A DNA stretch of 64,000 bases, taken from contig JBCBBH010000003.1 in NCBI GenBank assembly GCA_038531945.1, forward strand, positions 812,281-876,280. Direction: 5' to 3'. The notes beneath the pieces are model-generated. The model did not search any database and was not told where the DNA came from. It saw only the letters and a list, made by a program, of their open reading frames with translations. Every line of letters starts with the position of its first letter. Position 1 is the stretch's first letter. This DNA comes from CALBPI01 sp038531945. Lineage in GTDB: Bacteria > Pseudomonadota > Gammaproteobacteria > Steroidobacterales > Woeseiaceae. Shown in pieces: positions 1 to 7,440 of the stretch. A program made the translations under genes and the position numbers.

Positions 1-665
1 TGGTGTACACGTTGAACGAGGAGACAGGAGAGATTGAGCTGAAGCCTGTTGAATTCGTTTTTTCAGGAGAGCGGATCTACGACCTGACCCAACTGACGCT
101 GTCGAATGGCGAACTCGTGGTGGCCACTGATGCGCACCCATTCGCCGTGGATGGAGAATGGTTGCATGCCTATTTGATCAACAAAGGGGACGTACTCAGT
201 TCGATATTGGGATCAGCGGACGTAGTGGAAATCCGCGCGATGCTGGATATTGTATCGGTGTACAACTTCCAAGTCGCCGATAATCACAATTATTTCGTAG
301 GGCAGCTAGGGCTCTTGACTCACAACCAAGATGCGGGCTGTGTTACCCGAGTCGGAAATATGGGAGAGTTTTTTCGGACACCGTTCGGCTTGGCATTAAA
401 ACCTAAGCTCCAGAGGTTACAGGGTCGTCGCTGGGGTCCGAACGGCAGACAACAGCAGATTTACAAAGTGAAGGAGAGTTATGGTTCGCTTCTAAAGGGA
501 GATCTTGTGTACCTTGATGGACTCCATTTGAATCACCTGGAGGTCTACTTCAGCACCAACCAATACAGAGCCCGTTTGGTCGTTAATTTAGATGGTACGG
601 TCAATGTAGAGAAGACGGCACAGGCAATTGCAGAGGGCAGATCAATTCGTGAAGCAATGCGATGA
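1..665 (+). CDS. Polymorphic toxin C-terminus: HINT pretoxin domain plus RNase-like tail (5' partial)
   Basis: The reading frame is open to the left edge, so only the last ~220 residues of a large secreted toxin are visible. Residues ~1-110 look like a HINT autoprotease of the kind that precedes RHS/CDI toxins: a DAHPF block, then YNFQVADNHNYFVG ending in LLTHN, the usual cleavage junction. Residues ~111-220 are the toxin proper. The stretch around GDLVYLDGLHLNHLEVY recalls the D-H-E active site of colicin E3-like RNases (BECR fold), but the spacing differs, so this is tentative. RHS-core scraps at 1591 and 5691 suggest that the missing N-terminus was an RHS protein. A small acidic gene follows at 789 as the likely antidote. 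Confidence 0.75.
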   Translation, partial: VYTLNEETGEIELKPVEFVFSGERIYDLTQLTLSNGELVVATDAHPFAVDGEWLHAYLINKGDVLSSILGSADVVEIRAMLDIVSVYNFQVADNHNYFVGQLGLLTHNQDAGCVTRVGNMGEFFRTPFGLALKPKLQRLQGRRWGPNGRQQQIYKVKESYGSLLKGDLVYLDGLHLNHLEVYFSTNQYRARLVVNLDGTVNVEKTAQAIAEGRSIREAMR

Positions 666-788
666 GTATTTGTTGATGGCAGCTGCGAGTTGTTATCCTG
701 AACGCAACGCGAGAACCGTGTCTGAACGCTGGTACGGGTTTATTCCTCGCACGTAGCTAGTTCAATCGTCCGAGATCTGAGTGGTGCA

Positions 789-1127
789 ATGGTGATTCTT
801 GAAACATACGAAGAGATTTCTAATTCAATTCAAGAAATGGTGTCGCATTTTGATGCAATAGATGAAGATGACTTGAATAGTTTGATCGCCGACCTAGACA
901 CTGTTGTGTCAACAATCGACATTATGGGATGGGAAATCGAAACGGATCGAGGAACGATGACCGTTACGTCTATATTGAGCGATTTGCGCGCAGCCGGAGA
1001 GAGCCGAGATTCGACATCTTGTCGAGAGGCTATCGCGATGCTCCATGTATATATTCAAACGTTGGAGATTTCCCTGTTCAACTTCCGCGAAGGTCTAGTG
1101 GCTCTCATGAGAAGCCTTGATAGGTAA
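789..1127 (+). CDS. Small acidic protein, probable immunity protein of the upstream toxin
   Basis: 112 residues, strongly acidic and mostly helical by eye, with no signal peptide and no recognised family. It starts at ATG 789, 123 bp after the toxin stop. It is visibly more AT-rich than the core genes further right, as toxin-immunity cassettes often are. The function rests only on size, charge and position directly behind a toxin C-terminus. No motif identifies the immunity family. Confidence 0.55.
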   Translation: MVILETYEEISNSIQEMVSHFDAIDEDDLNSLIADLDTVVSTIDIMGWEIETDRGTMTVTSILSDLRAAGESRDSTSCREAIAMLHVYIQTLEISLFNFREGLVALMRSLDR

Positions 1128-1167
1128 GTGCACAAAGTGTACCCACACCCGGAAACAGGGGTCGAAC

Positions 1168-1572
1168 TGAGGTAGCCCGGCAATAACGGACACCATAAGA
1201 GGTGATAATGCCCCGGAGGTGTTCAATGAGTAAACGTAAGACGTATTCAGCGGAGTTCAAGCGCCAAGCGGTTGAGCTGTTGTTCAACAGCGGGCGCGGA
1301 GCGAGCGAGATTGCTCGCGAGCTTGGCGTGCGGTCGAACCAGCTGTACAAGTGGCGCGACACGATTCAGGCCAAGGGCGATGGCGCGTTTCCAGGCAAGG
1401 GACGTCAGGGCGACAAGGATGCAGAGATCGCACGTCTGAGGCGCCAGCTTGAGCAAGTCAGCGAGGAGCGCGACATCCTAAAAAAGGCAGCGGCGTACTT
1501 CGCCAAAGAGCTGGAGTGAAGTACGCGTTTATCGAGAGGAATAGGGGTCGAACCGAATTTCCTGGGAGCTAG
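1168..1572 (+). mobile_element. IS3-family element, truncated (left end, orfA and start of orfB)
   Basis: The left end probably begins TGAGGTAGCCCGGCAATAAC at 1168, which resembles an IS3-family terminal repeat. orfA (1226-1519) is intact. orfB would start at GTG 1516, overlapping the orfA stop by 3 bases, and reads VKYAFIER, the usual orfB opening. It leaves the IS sequence at about 1542 and stops at 1572. The catalytic DDE part is therefore gone and this copy cannot move by itself. Both edges abut the same 11-base word AGGGGTCGAAC (1157-1167 and 1543-1553). Confidence 0.75.
1226..1519 (+). CDS. IS3-family transposase OrfA (helix-turn-helix subunit)
   Basis: 97 residues beginning MSKRKTYSAEFKRQAVEL. 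I chose ATG 1226 because GGAGGT lies 6 bases upstream; an in-frame GTG at 1202 lacks this. Residues ~10-55 form the HTH (GASEIARELGVRSNQLYKWR). Residues ~65-97 form the leucine-zipper-like helix ending ERDILKKAAAYFAKE, which is typical of OrfA. OrfA alone binds the IS ends and regulates, but it cannot catalyse transposition without OrfB, which is lost here. It is clearly different from the OrfA at 4072-4365. Confidence 0.85.
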   Translation: MSKRKTYSAEFKRQAVELLFNSGRGASEIARELGVRSNQLYKWRDTIQAKGDGAFPGKGRQGDKDAEIARLRRQLEQVSEERDILKKAAAYFAKELE

Positions 1573-1590
1573 CTCGGAAGCTCGTCGCCT

Positions 1591-1746
1591 TTGCTGTACA
1601 ACAAACGCACCCAGACCGACGCGGAGAACCACACAACAACGTGGACCTACGACGAGCGCGGCCGTCCGATCTCTCGCACACTGCCGGATGGCATCCGTAA
1701 CGAGATCATGGTCTACGACTTTGTCGGCAACCTAGCAGGCCACTAG
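1591..1746 (+). pseudogene. RHS core remnant 1 (YD-repeat fragment)
   Basis: An in-frame stretch encodes LLYNKRTQTDAEN, then WTYDERGRPISRTLPDGI and VYDFVGNLAG, a textbook YD/RHS repeat. It has no start codon. It ends where the TAGGACAGGC repeat begins, and the TAG of that repeat (1744-1746) is its stop. It is nearly the same as remnant 2 at 5691-5800, so both derive from one RHS gene or from duplicates. Confidence 0.75.
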
Positions 1747-2231
1747 GACAGGCACACACTCAAGAGAGCGACAGAACCACTAGGACAGGCGAACGCCAAG
1801 AAAGCGACGGACCACTAGGACAGGCGCACGCTAAGAAAGCACAAACGACGATACGTGCTCCGAAGTCACTAGGACAGGCACAGACTTTAGAGAACAGAAA
1901 CGGCGACACGTGCACCGAAAATCGAGCAAATGATTTGTTCACTAGGACAGGCACGTAGGACCACTAGGACAGGCGCACGCGAAGAAAGCAGAATCGGAGA
2001 TACGTGCACCGAGAATAGAAGTCACTAGGACAGGCACAAACTTTAGAGAACAGAAACGGCGATACGAATCACTAGGACCGGCACACACTCAAGAGAGCGA
2101 AAAGTGCGATACGTGCACCGAGAATCGCGCAAAGGATTTACAGATAGTTGGGTGTTCCTTGAGCGGCAGGTAAATCTAACGGACAGGCGGAGACCTCAGC
2201 CCAGTGGGCTGCCTGGTAGCCCGTTCGTCGG
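1741..2231 (+). repeat. Array of eight REP-like repeats, core CACTAGGACAGGC, leading into RAYT element 1
   Basis: No gene lies here. CACTAGGACAGGC starts at 1741, 1778, 1813, 1867, 1940, 1962, 2023 and 2070, the last with one mismatch. Spacing is irregular (22-73 bp). Between copies the words AAGAAAGC, AGAGAACAGAAACGGCGA and GATACGTGCACCGAGAAT recur, so these are decayed copies of one longer unit. The last unit continues as the conserved ~150 bp flank that lies 3' of each RAYT gene. It includes a small hairpin CAGCCC-AGT-GGGCTG (2197-2211) just beyond the RAYT stop, a possible terminator without a T run. Confidence 0.85.
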
Positions 2232-3206
2232 TCACGCTTGTTGGCGCTTGGTCTTTTGTAACTGAGCGTGCAAGTCAATGACACCCCGTTTTCCAGCAAA
2301 TGGTGTAGCACCAAGGGCCTGGAGTCGATCTAAGTAGTCTGGCCATTGAATGGGTAAGTGGGCGTACTCATCGCTGGTAACCGAACCGGTCGCAAATTTC
2401 GCCAACGGTCGTACAGCAACATCGAAATGGAACAGATCGCCGTCGGTAATCAGACGCCGAATGGCGTCCGAGATGCTGCTTTCAGGTTGCTCTGGAGCCA
2501 GCCGAGCGCGAACGCTTGTGTACGCTGAGTCCTCGAGCGTTGCGGCCATCTTGGCTCGGATCGGGTTCAGATCGACATACATCATGGCGTTGATCAGCGC
2601 ATCGTTGCCGATGAGCGCTCTGGAATGAAATCGTGCCTCCCAGAAATGACCAGTACACTGATCTTCGGCATTCGCGCGCCGTGCAATCGGTTCGTTCAGG
2701 CATTTCATGAACCAGCTAAGACTAGTGAGTCGCTGTCGATATACACATGCCGTGTCATCGACGGTCTGCAGCTCGGCGCCAGACAGTGCTTCCCCGGCCA
2801 GATAACGTTGTGTCAGCAAAGAGCCCTTGAACAGGGATGTCCAGCGCTTGAGAACCTCATCGGTTGACCATTTCGATGCGTCCTCGATGTTAAGGCGGAC
2901 CACAAGGTGGTAGTGGTTGCTCATAATCGCGTAGGCACACACCTCAATCGTGAACAGCGAAGACAGGGCACGCAATCGAGTTTCGATCCAGCCGCGACGG
3001 TGCTCATAGCACTTGCCCCTAAGACGATCCTTGCCGCAAAGGAAAGCGCGTCGCACGCAGCGTGCAGTAATAAAGTAGAACGGTGTCTGAGCAAGGCAGA
3101 CCAAGTGTTTTCTCGCTCGGGTCATGTAGCAAGGATAGGGCAACACTCGGTAGGGTCGTTGTATTCATTGTTGGCCAATTAAGGCAACATCTGTGCCTGT
3201 CCTAGT
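2070..3206 (-). mobile_element. RAYT element 1 (REP-flanked IS200-like transposase unit)
   Basis: The left end is CACTAGGACCGGCAC and the right end GTGCCTGTCCTAGTT, so the unit is bounded by inverted copies of the TAGGACAGGCAC core. Inside are the ~150 bp 3' flank, the transposase gene and an ~80 bp 5' leader containing GGCAACATCTGTG. The same layout recurs at 6051-7184 and 7915-9046. The unit boundaries are inferred by comparing the three copies. Confidence 0.7.
2232..3125 (-). CDS. REP-associated tyrosine transposase (Y1/IS200-like), copy 1
   Basis: 297 residues. RAYTs are single-strand-cutting HUH nucleases related to IS200/IS605 TnpA and are thought to mobilise REP palindromes. The HUH motif is in MSNHYHLVVRL, and the catalytic tyrosine is in MMYVDLNPIRAKM. 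The N-terminal block (ARKHLVCLAQTPFYFITARC, then VRRAFLCG) is family-typical. I start it at ATG 3125 (MTRARKH); longer frames only add leader sequence. The frame is intact and close to copies 2 and 3 (most positions identical), with scattered substitutions such as KDRLRG for RDHVSG. It is flanked on both sides by the repeat it presumably recognises. Confidence 0.92.
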   Translation of the reverse strand: MTRARKHLVCLAQTPFYFITARCVRRAFLCGKDRLRGKCYEHRRGWIETRLRALSSLFTIEVCAYAIMSNHYHLVVRLNIEDASKWSTDEVLKRWTSLFKGSLLTQRYLAGEALSGAELQTVDDTACVYRQRLTSLSWFMKCLNEPIARRANAEDQCTGHFWEARFHSRALIGNDALINAMMYVDLNPIRAKMAATLEDSAYTSVRARLAPEQPESSISDAIRRLITDGDLFHFDVAVRPLAKFATGSVTSDEYAHLPIQWPDYLDRLQALGATPFAGKRGVIDLHAQLQKTKRQQA

Positions 3207-3345
3207 TCCCACGGGTCATGCAACAAGAGTAGGGCAACACTCGGCCAGAGCGCTGTATTCATTGATGGCCAATTAAGGCAACATCTATGCCTGTCCTAAT
3301 TTCCCTCTGTTAAGGCAACATCGGTGCCTGTCCTAGTTCCCATCC
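3118..3345 (-). repeat. Tandem copies of the RAYT 5' leader with REP ends
   Basis: The leader next to the RAYT start, from GGGTCATG through GGGCAACACTCGG and TTAAGGCAACATC to GTGCCTGTCCTAGTT, occurs at 3118-3211. It recurs almost unchanged at 3212-3303, and a third partial copy (TTAAGGCAACATCGGTGCCTGTCC) runs to about 3341. The second copy still carries the first codons of a RAYT. The third copy abuts, and has removed, the end of the IS3 orfB. Confidence 0.8.
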
Positions 3346-4075
3346 TCCGAGTGGGATAGATTCTGCGGCGTATCCGTTCGGTTTTGAGCAGCGAGAAGAA
3401 GCTCTCGGCTACCGCATTGTCATGGCAGTTGCCGCGTCGGCTCATGCTTGCTTCAAGGTTGTGATCGCGTAAGAAGCGTGACCAGTCCCCGCAGGTGTAC
3501 TGGACGCCTTGATCAGAGTGAATCATGACCTTGGACGTGGGCTTGCGTCGCCACAGCGCCATCAGTAAAGCATCAAGGACCAGTTCAGCTCGCGGGTTGG
3601 ACTTCATGCTCCAGCCGATAACTTGGCGTGAGAACAAATCGATAACCACCGTCAGATAGAGCCAGCCCTCGTGCGTTCGAACGTAAGTGAAGTCGGTGAC
3701 CCAGTGCGTGTTCGGTGCATCAACCTCAAAACGCCGATCCAGGCGGTTCGGCGCAACGTGGCTTGGTTGCCCACCCTTGAAGCCAGGATGCGTCTTGTAG
3801 CCACGCTTTGCTCGGATACCGGCGAGCTTCATGAGCCGATAAACGCGGTGCTTGCCGCAACGTTCACCGTGGTCTCGAAGATCACGATGGATGTTGCGGT
3901 AACCGTAAGCAAAGCCGCTCTCGATCCAGAACTGCTTGATCAGGCCCGTCAGCCGCACGTCCTCTTGGGCGCGCGAACTCAGGGGGGCCTTCAGCCAAGC
4001 GTAAAAGCCACTACGGTGAACTCCCAGGACCCGACACATACTGGCCACCGGGAAACGTTGGAGCCGGATCTTCAT
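3296..4075 (-). CDS. IS3-family transposase OrfB, C-terminus replaced by REP sequence
   Basis: 259 residues. The rve/DDE integrase core is present: D in HWVTDFTYV, D in VMIHSDQGVQYT and E in NAVAESFFSLLK. The N-terminal HTH-like part is VASMCRVLGVHRSGFYAWL. The normal tail after RRRIYPTR, usually ~30 more residues, is missing. Instead the frame runs into the RAYT leader (GTRTGTDVALTEGN) and stops on the TAG of a TAGGACAGGC repeat. The ATG overlaps the orfA stop (ATGA). IS3 elements normally make an OrfAB fusion by -1 frameshifting in this overlap. Activity is doubtful because the left IS end is gone. Confidence 0.85.
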   Translation of the reverse strand: MKIRLQRFPVASMCRVLGVHRSGFYAWLKAPLSSRAQEDVRLTGLIKQFWIESGFAYGYRNIHRDLRDHGERCGKHRVYRLMKLAGIRAKRGYKTHPGFKGGQPSHVAPNRLDRRFEVDAPNTHWVTDFTYVRTHEGWLYLTVVIDLFSRQVIGWSMKSNPRAELVLDALLMALWRRKPTSKVMIHSDQGVQYTCGDWSRFLRDHNLEASMSRRGNCHDNAVAESFFSLLKTERIRRRIYPTRRMGTRTGTDVALTEGN

Positions 4076-4365
4076 GAACGCGTACTTCGCTTTGACTCCG
4101 TGGCAAAGTACGCGGCGGCCTCCTTTAAAATATCTCTCTCTTCGGTTACACGGCGAAGGTCCGCTTTCAGTCGCCGGATCTCGTCTTGCTGCGCCTTGGC
4201 ATTCTGGTGCTGTTCGCTCTGATCACCGAACTTCTTGATCCAGTCGTACAAACTCTTGGTCGTGACCCCGAGTCGCTTGGCGACTTCCGGGACTGAGTAC
4301 CCGCGGTCGGTGACCTGCTTAACCGCCTCGATCTTGAACTCATCCGTATATCGTGTTCCGCTCAT
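4072..4365 (-). CDS. IS3-family transposase OrfA
   Basis: 97 residues. HTH at residues ~5-50 (YTDEFKIEAVKQVTDRGYSV, then PEVAKRLGVTTKSLYDWIKK), then a coiled coil with EEIRRL-like heptads ending ERDILKEAAAYFATE. It starts at ATG 4365 and overlaps orfB by 4 bases. The likely outer end of the element is the right inverted repeat at 4406-4434, so this end of the IS is complete while the other is destroyed. Confidence 0.88.
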   Translation of the reverse strand: MSGTRYTDEFKIEAVKQVTDRGYSVPEVAKRLGVTTKSLYDWIKKFGDQSEQHQNAKAQQDEIRRLKADLRRVTEERDILKEAAAYFATESKRSTRS

Positions 4366-4405
4366 CTGTAAATTCGCCTCGCTGCTTGCGTAATAATAAC
4401 GCTAG

Positions 4406-4434
4406 CCAGTGTCTACTGAAGGCGGGGCAGACCA
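4406..4434 (-). repeat. Putative right terminal repeat of the IS3 element
   Basis: Read on the minus strand the end is TGGTCTGCCCCGCCTTCAGT followed by AGACACTGG, a TG-starting IS3-type end about 40 bp from the orfA start. The partner repeat at the other end has been lost to the RAYT leader copies, so the pair cannot be aligned. Immediately outside, the toxin tail frame begins. Confidence 0.45.
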
Positions 4435-4555
4435 AGCCGTATTAGGCTTGGATTTGAAGACAGGAAGACCGGGATCAAAAACTCGAAACAAAAACCTGTT
4501 CAACAGGCTGGGTGTGGATATTGTTGAAATAAATGTGGAGCTATTCGGCGAATGA
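4435..4555 (+). pseudogene. Toxin C-terminal fragment cut by the IS3 element
   Basis: The plus-strand frame runs from the IS end to TGA 4553-4555 and encodes VLGLDLKTGRPGSKTRNK, then NLFNRLGVDIVEINVELFGE. It has no start codon. The style (GRPGSKT, VDIVEIN) resembles the last ~35 residues of an RHS/CDI toxin domain, but I cannot name the family. Its stop overlaps the ATG of the next gene (ATGA), the arrangement expected for a toxin and its immunity gene. Confidence 0.55.
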
Positions 4556-5502
4556 GCATCTCGTGGGCCCCAGTCAAGAAGAACATTGGTAGGGAAGTGA
4601 GCTACGTCCTGGAAAAGACAGTGATTCCGTTTCGCCGTAAAGGCCAGAGCTTGGAGTGGTATCGCAAAGTATCGGGTGTACTTCATCTTATCTTTCTGGA
4701 GAGGACCAAAGGCCAGCGAGTCCGATTGCGCGCATTCGCTTCGACTGATGGTCCGGTGACCATCGGTGGAAATGTAACGGCAACAACGATCGAGGGCGGC
4801 GGCAATGCTGGTCGAGATAAAACCTGGAGCGTGCAGAGCGAGGACGACCTTACTGATTCACTCGATGAAATCGTTGATGTACTTTCCGAGTTCGTCCTTC
4901 CATGGTTGCGCACGGTATGTCGCCGCGATCAAATCTTAGAGGCTAGAGAGGACTTTCCGGTGAGTAGGTCCTACAGTATAGAGCCTAGCGATTTTGACTT
5001 AACTAACGAGGTTTCGACTGGTTCGGTCGCGGCAGTGGAGAGGATTCGGCTTCAAGAGTTTCTTGCCTCTGTAGAGACGACTCTACTACCTTGTCTTCAA
5101 AGGTTGGGTTTTCAATTTCAACCATCGTCACAGGCGTTCGTTCGGAGGCGAGACGATGTATTCGATATCATAGAGATTCGTCCCTTTAACTACGGAACGA
5201 AGTTCTGCTGCTATGCATACAACTGGATCTCGGATCTGTCGGCTACGGGAGAGGATGAGTTTTCCGCGGAAAGTCGCGTCATGCTAGTCGGAGGAGTATT
5301 ACAGGAAACGAAGAATGGGCGAACTCGACTTGCAGCTTTCGATTCCGTTGATCGCGATACCGCTATAACTAGTCTAGAACACCTCTCTGAGAGACTTTCC
5401 GTTGAGATCAATAGCGAGCTTCTTACTATTCGAGATCGAAGTGAATTTCTCTCAGCGGCTAGAAAGTCTCATCCGCAGATTGTCTCCGCATACGGGTTAT
5501 GA
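4552..5502 (+). CDS. Two-repeat protein, DUF4304-like, probable orphaned immunity protein
   Basis: 316 residues, soluble. Two halves look alike. Residues ~8-130 begin with an amphipathic helix, then IPFRRKGQSLEWYRKVSGVL. Residues ~165-300 begin FLASVETTLLPCLQRLGFQF and continue with FVRRRDDVFDIIEIRPF. The pattern helix, GF/RKG, aromatic-R and beta strand resembles DUF4304, a family often found next to polymorphic toxins. I did not align it, so the family is tentative. It overlaps the stop of a toxin fragment by 4 bases. With the toxin destroyed, it would be an orphan antidote. Confidence 0.6.
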   Translation: MSISWAPVKKNIGREVSYVLEKTVIPFRRKGQSLEWYRKVSGVLHLIFLERTKGQRVRLRAFASTDGPVTIGGNVTATTIEGGGNAGRDKTWSVQSEDDLTDSLDEIVDVLSEFVLPWLRTVCRRDQILEAREDFPVSRSYSIEPSDFDLTNEVSTGSVAAVERIRLQEFLASVETTLLPCLQRLGFQFQPSSQAFVRRRDDVFDIIEIRPFNYGTKFCCYAYNWISDLSATGEDEFSAESRVMLVGGVLQETKNGRTRLAAFDSVDRDTAITSLEHLSERLSVEINSELLTIRDRSEFLSAARKSHPQIVSAYGL

Positions 5503-5523
5503 CCAGAGCAAAAATTGGAGTCG

Positions 5524-5690
5524 ACTAGGACAGGCACACACTTAAGAGAACAGAAAAAGCGATTCGAGCACCGAGAATCGAGCAAAGGATTTGCAGATCG
5601 CTACGGTCCATCGAACAGCAGGTGATGTTAGCGGGTCGGGACATAGGGGTCGAACCGCTTTTGTTGGCCGATTCTGAAGCGCTCTAGTCG
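5524..5690 (+). repeat. Solo REP-like unit, family 1, followed by a family 2 word
   Basis: TAGGACAGGCACACACTTAA begins at 5526, followed by AGAGAACAGAAAAAGCGATT, GAGCACCGAGAATCGAGC and GGATTTGCAGATCG, then CGAACAGCAGGTGATGTTAG. This is the RAYT 3' flank without a RAYT gene. At 5645-5657 it switches to AGGGGTCGAACCG, the second repeat word also seen at 1157 and 1543. No gene is visible. Confidence 0.75.
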
Positions 5691-5800
5691 AGCTGAATAA
5701 CAAGCGCACGCAGACCGACTCGGAGAACCACACGACGGAGTGGACCTACGACGAGCGTGGCCGTCCGATCTCTCGTACGCTGCCTGATGGCATTCAAGAC
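5691..5800 (+). pseudogene. RHS core remnant 2 (YD-repeat fragment)
   Basis: In frame it encodes LNNKRTQTDSEN, then EWTYDERGRPISRTLPDGIQ, almost the same as remnant 1. It is cut on the right exactly where CACTTGGACAGGCAC (5801) begins. Because this repeat copy has TTG in place of TAG, the frame does not stop at the junction. It has no start codon and no continuation into a toxin domain. Confidence 0.72.
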
Positions 5801-6050
5801 CACTTGGACAGGCACAGACTTACGAGAACAGAAAAAGCGATACGAGCACCGAGAATCGAGCAGATAATTTGCAGATCGTTGGGGTTCGTCGAACAGCCGG
5901 TGAAACTAACGGGCAAGCGAAGGCCTCAGCCCAATGGACTGCTACGTTGCCTCTTCGTCCGTCACGGATCACTAGGACAGGCACACACTCGAGCGAGCGA
6001 ATAGTGCGATACGTGTACCGCGAATCGAGCGAATTGTTTGCAGATCCAGT
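5801..6050 (+). repeat. Two further REP-like units upstream of RAYT element 2
   Basis: A full-length unit begins at 5801 (CACTTGGACAGGCACAGAC) and runs through GTTGGGGTTCGTCGAACAGC, CTCAGCCCAATGGACTG and CGTCCGTCACGG. It thus includes the stretch that abuts the RAYT stop in the complete elements, as if the gene had been deleted from between the ends. A second, shorter unit starts at 5970 (CACTAGGACAGGCACACACT). No gene is visible. Confidence 0.75.
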
Positions 6051-7184
6051 CACTAGGACAGGCACACACTCAAGAGTGCGAAACGTGCGATACGTGCTCC
6101 GAGAATTGAGCAAAGGATTTGCAGATCGGTCGGGTTCGTTGAACAGCCGTTGAAACTAGCGGACAGGCGAAGACCTCAGCCCCATGGGCTGTTTGGTTGG
6201 TTGCTCGTCGTTCACACTTGCGCGCGCTTGGCCTTTTTCGACTGGGCGTGCAGGTCAATGACACCCCGTTTCCCCGCAACCTGTGTCGCACCAATGGCAT
6301 GGAGTCGATCCAGGTAGTCTGGCCATTGAATTGGCAGGTGCGTGTTCACATCACTGATGACTGAACCGGCTGCAAATGTCGCCAGCGGTCGCACAGCAAC
6401 ATCGAAGTGGAACAGATCGCCATCAGTAATCAGACACCGAATAGCGTCAGAGATGCCGCTAGGTTCCTCTGAGTCCAGCCGAGCGCGAACACTGGTGTAG
6501 GCCGAGTCTTCCAACGTTGCGGCCATCTTGGCTCGGATCGGATTCAGATCGACATACAACATGGCGTTGATTAGTGCATCGTTGCTTATCAGCGCTCTGG
6601 AATGAAATCGGGCCTCCCAGAAATGACCAGTACACTGATCTTCGGCATTGGCACGCCGTGCAATCGGTTCGTTCAAACACTTCATGAACCAGCTCAGACT
6701 GGTGAGTCGTTGTCGATACACACTTACCGTGTCGTCGACCGTCTGCAGCTCGGCCGCAGAGAGTGATTCTCCGGCCAGATAGCGTTGTATCAGCAAAGAG
6801 CCGCGGAACAGTGATGTCCAACGGTTGAGCACCTCATCGGTAGACCATCTTGATGCGTCATCGCTGTTGAGGCGGACAACAAGGTGGTAGTGGTTGCTCA
6901 TAATCGCGTAAGCACACACCTCAATCGTGAATAGCGAAGATAGGGCACGCAATCGAGCTTCGATCCAGCCGCGACGGTGCTCATAGCACTTGCCGCTGAC
7001 GTGATCCTGGCCGCATAGGAAGGCACGTCGCACGCAGCGTGCAGTAATAAAATAAAACGGCGTCTGATCAAGGCAGACCAGGTGTTTTCTCGCTCGGGTC
7101 ATACAACAAGAGTAGGGCAACGCTCGGCCGCATTGTTGTATTCATTGTTCGGCGATTAAGGCAACATCTGTGCCTGTCCTAATT
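6051..7184 (-). mobile_element. RAYT element 2
   Basis: Left end CACTAGGACAGGCAC (6051), right end GTGCCTGTCCTAATT (to about 7184). It contains the 3' flank with hairpin CAGCCC-CAT-GGGCTG (6177-6191), the gene and the leader. The right end is joined directly to the coding sequence of a nuclease toxin fragment (7183), so this insertion or a recombination between repeats removed the toxin's N-terminus. Confidence 0.7.
6212..7102 (-). CDS. REP-associated tyrosine transposase, copy 2
   Basis: 296 residues. HUH motif in SNHYHLVV and catalytic tyrosine in MLYVDLNPIRAKM. It starts at ATG 7102 (MTRARKH); the upstream in-frame TTG at 7120 is leader. It differs from copy 3 at scattered positions (for example DDASRW/EDASKW and AAELQ/GAELQ), and all frames are open, so the copies have diverged under constraint or are recent. 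A single-strand HUH nuclease of this type would act on the flanking TAGGACAGGCAC ends. Confidence 0.92.
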   Translation of the reverse strand: MTRARKHLVCLDQTPFYFITARCVRRAFLCGQDHVSGKCYEHRRGWIEARLRALSSLFTIEVCAYAIMSNHYHLVVRLNSDDASRWSTDEVLNRWTSLFRGSLLIQRYLAGESLSAAELQTVDDTVSVYRQRLTSLSWFMKCLNEPIARRANAEDQCTGHFWEARFHSRALISNDALINAMLYVDLNPIRAKMAATLEDSAYTSVRARLDSEEPSGISDAIRCLITDGDLFHFDVAVRPLATFAAGSVISDVNTHLPIQWPDYLDRLHAIGATQVAGKRGVIDLHAQSKKAKRAQV

Positions 7185-7440
7185 GCCGGATTTTCTGATA
7201 GATGGCACCCAATGGGAGCTCAAGACGCTCGACGCGGCGACAGCGAACGCCGTCGCCAACGGGATCAAGAAATCAATAAGGAGAGGCAACCAAGGTAGCC
7301 GCTTTGTGATAGATGGCAGAAGCGCAGGGCTTACGGCCCAAGCGTTGGAGCGAGGTATTCAGAATGCTATACGTGATGGTAAGGTACCATCGAAAGTGAA
7401 AGCCATCTTAGGCGATGGAACCATAGTAGATTGGCCATGA
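7183..7440 (+). pseudogene. CdiA/RHS-type nuclease toxin domain, N-terminally truncated
   Basis: About 85 codons remain, entered directly from the RAYT end. The sequence PDFLIDGTQWELKTL carries the PD...ExK signature of PD-(D/E)XK nucleases. The following I-KKSIRRGNQ and RFVIDGRSAGLTAQALERGI match the layout of CDI CdiA-CT tRNase domains (ELKT, then IDxR-G-T). The first codon is TTG in repeat-derived DNA, so expression as a toxin is unlikely without upstream sequence. Its stop overlaps the next gene (ATGA). Confidence 0.65.

Noticed and set aside
1..330. Intein in a core protein
   Set aside because: The HINT motifs end in LLTHN followed by a toxin-like tail and an immunity gene, not by a continued host protein (extein).
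1741..2083. CRISPR-like array of short repeats
   Set aside because: Spacing is irregular (22-73 bp), the spacers resemble each other, there are no cas genes, and the same repeat flanks the RAYT genes.
3600..4222. 183-codon plus-strand frame across the IS3 orfB
   Set aside because: Antisense to a DDE transposase with all catalytic residues visible on the other strand.
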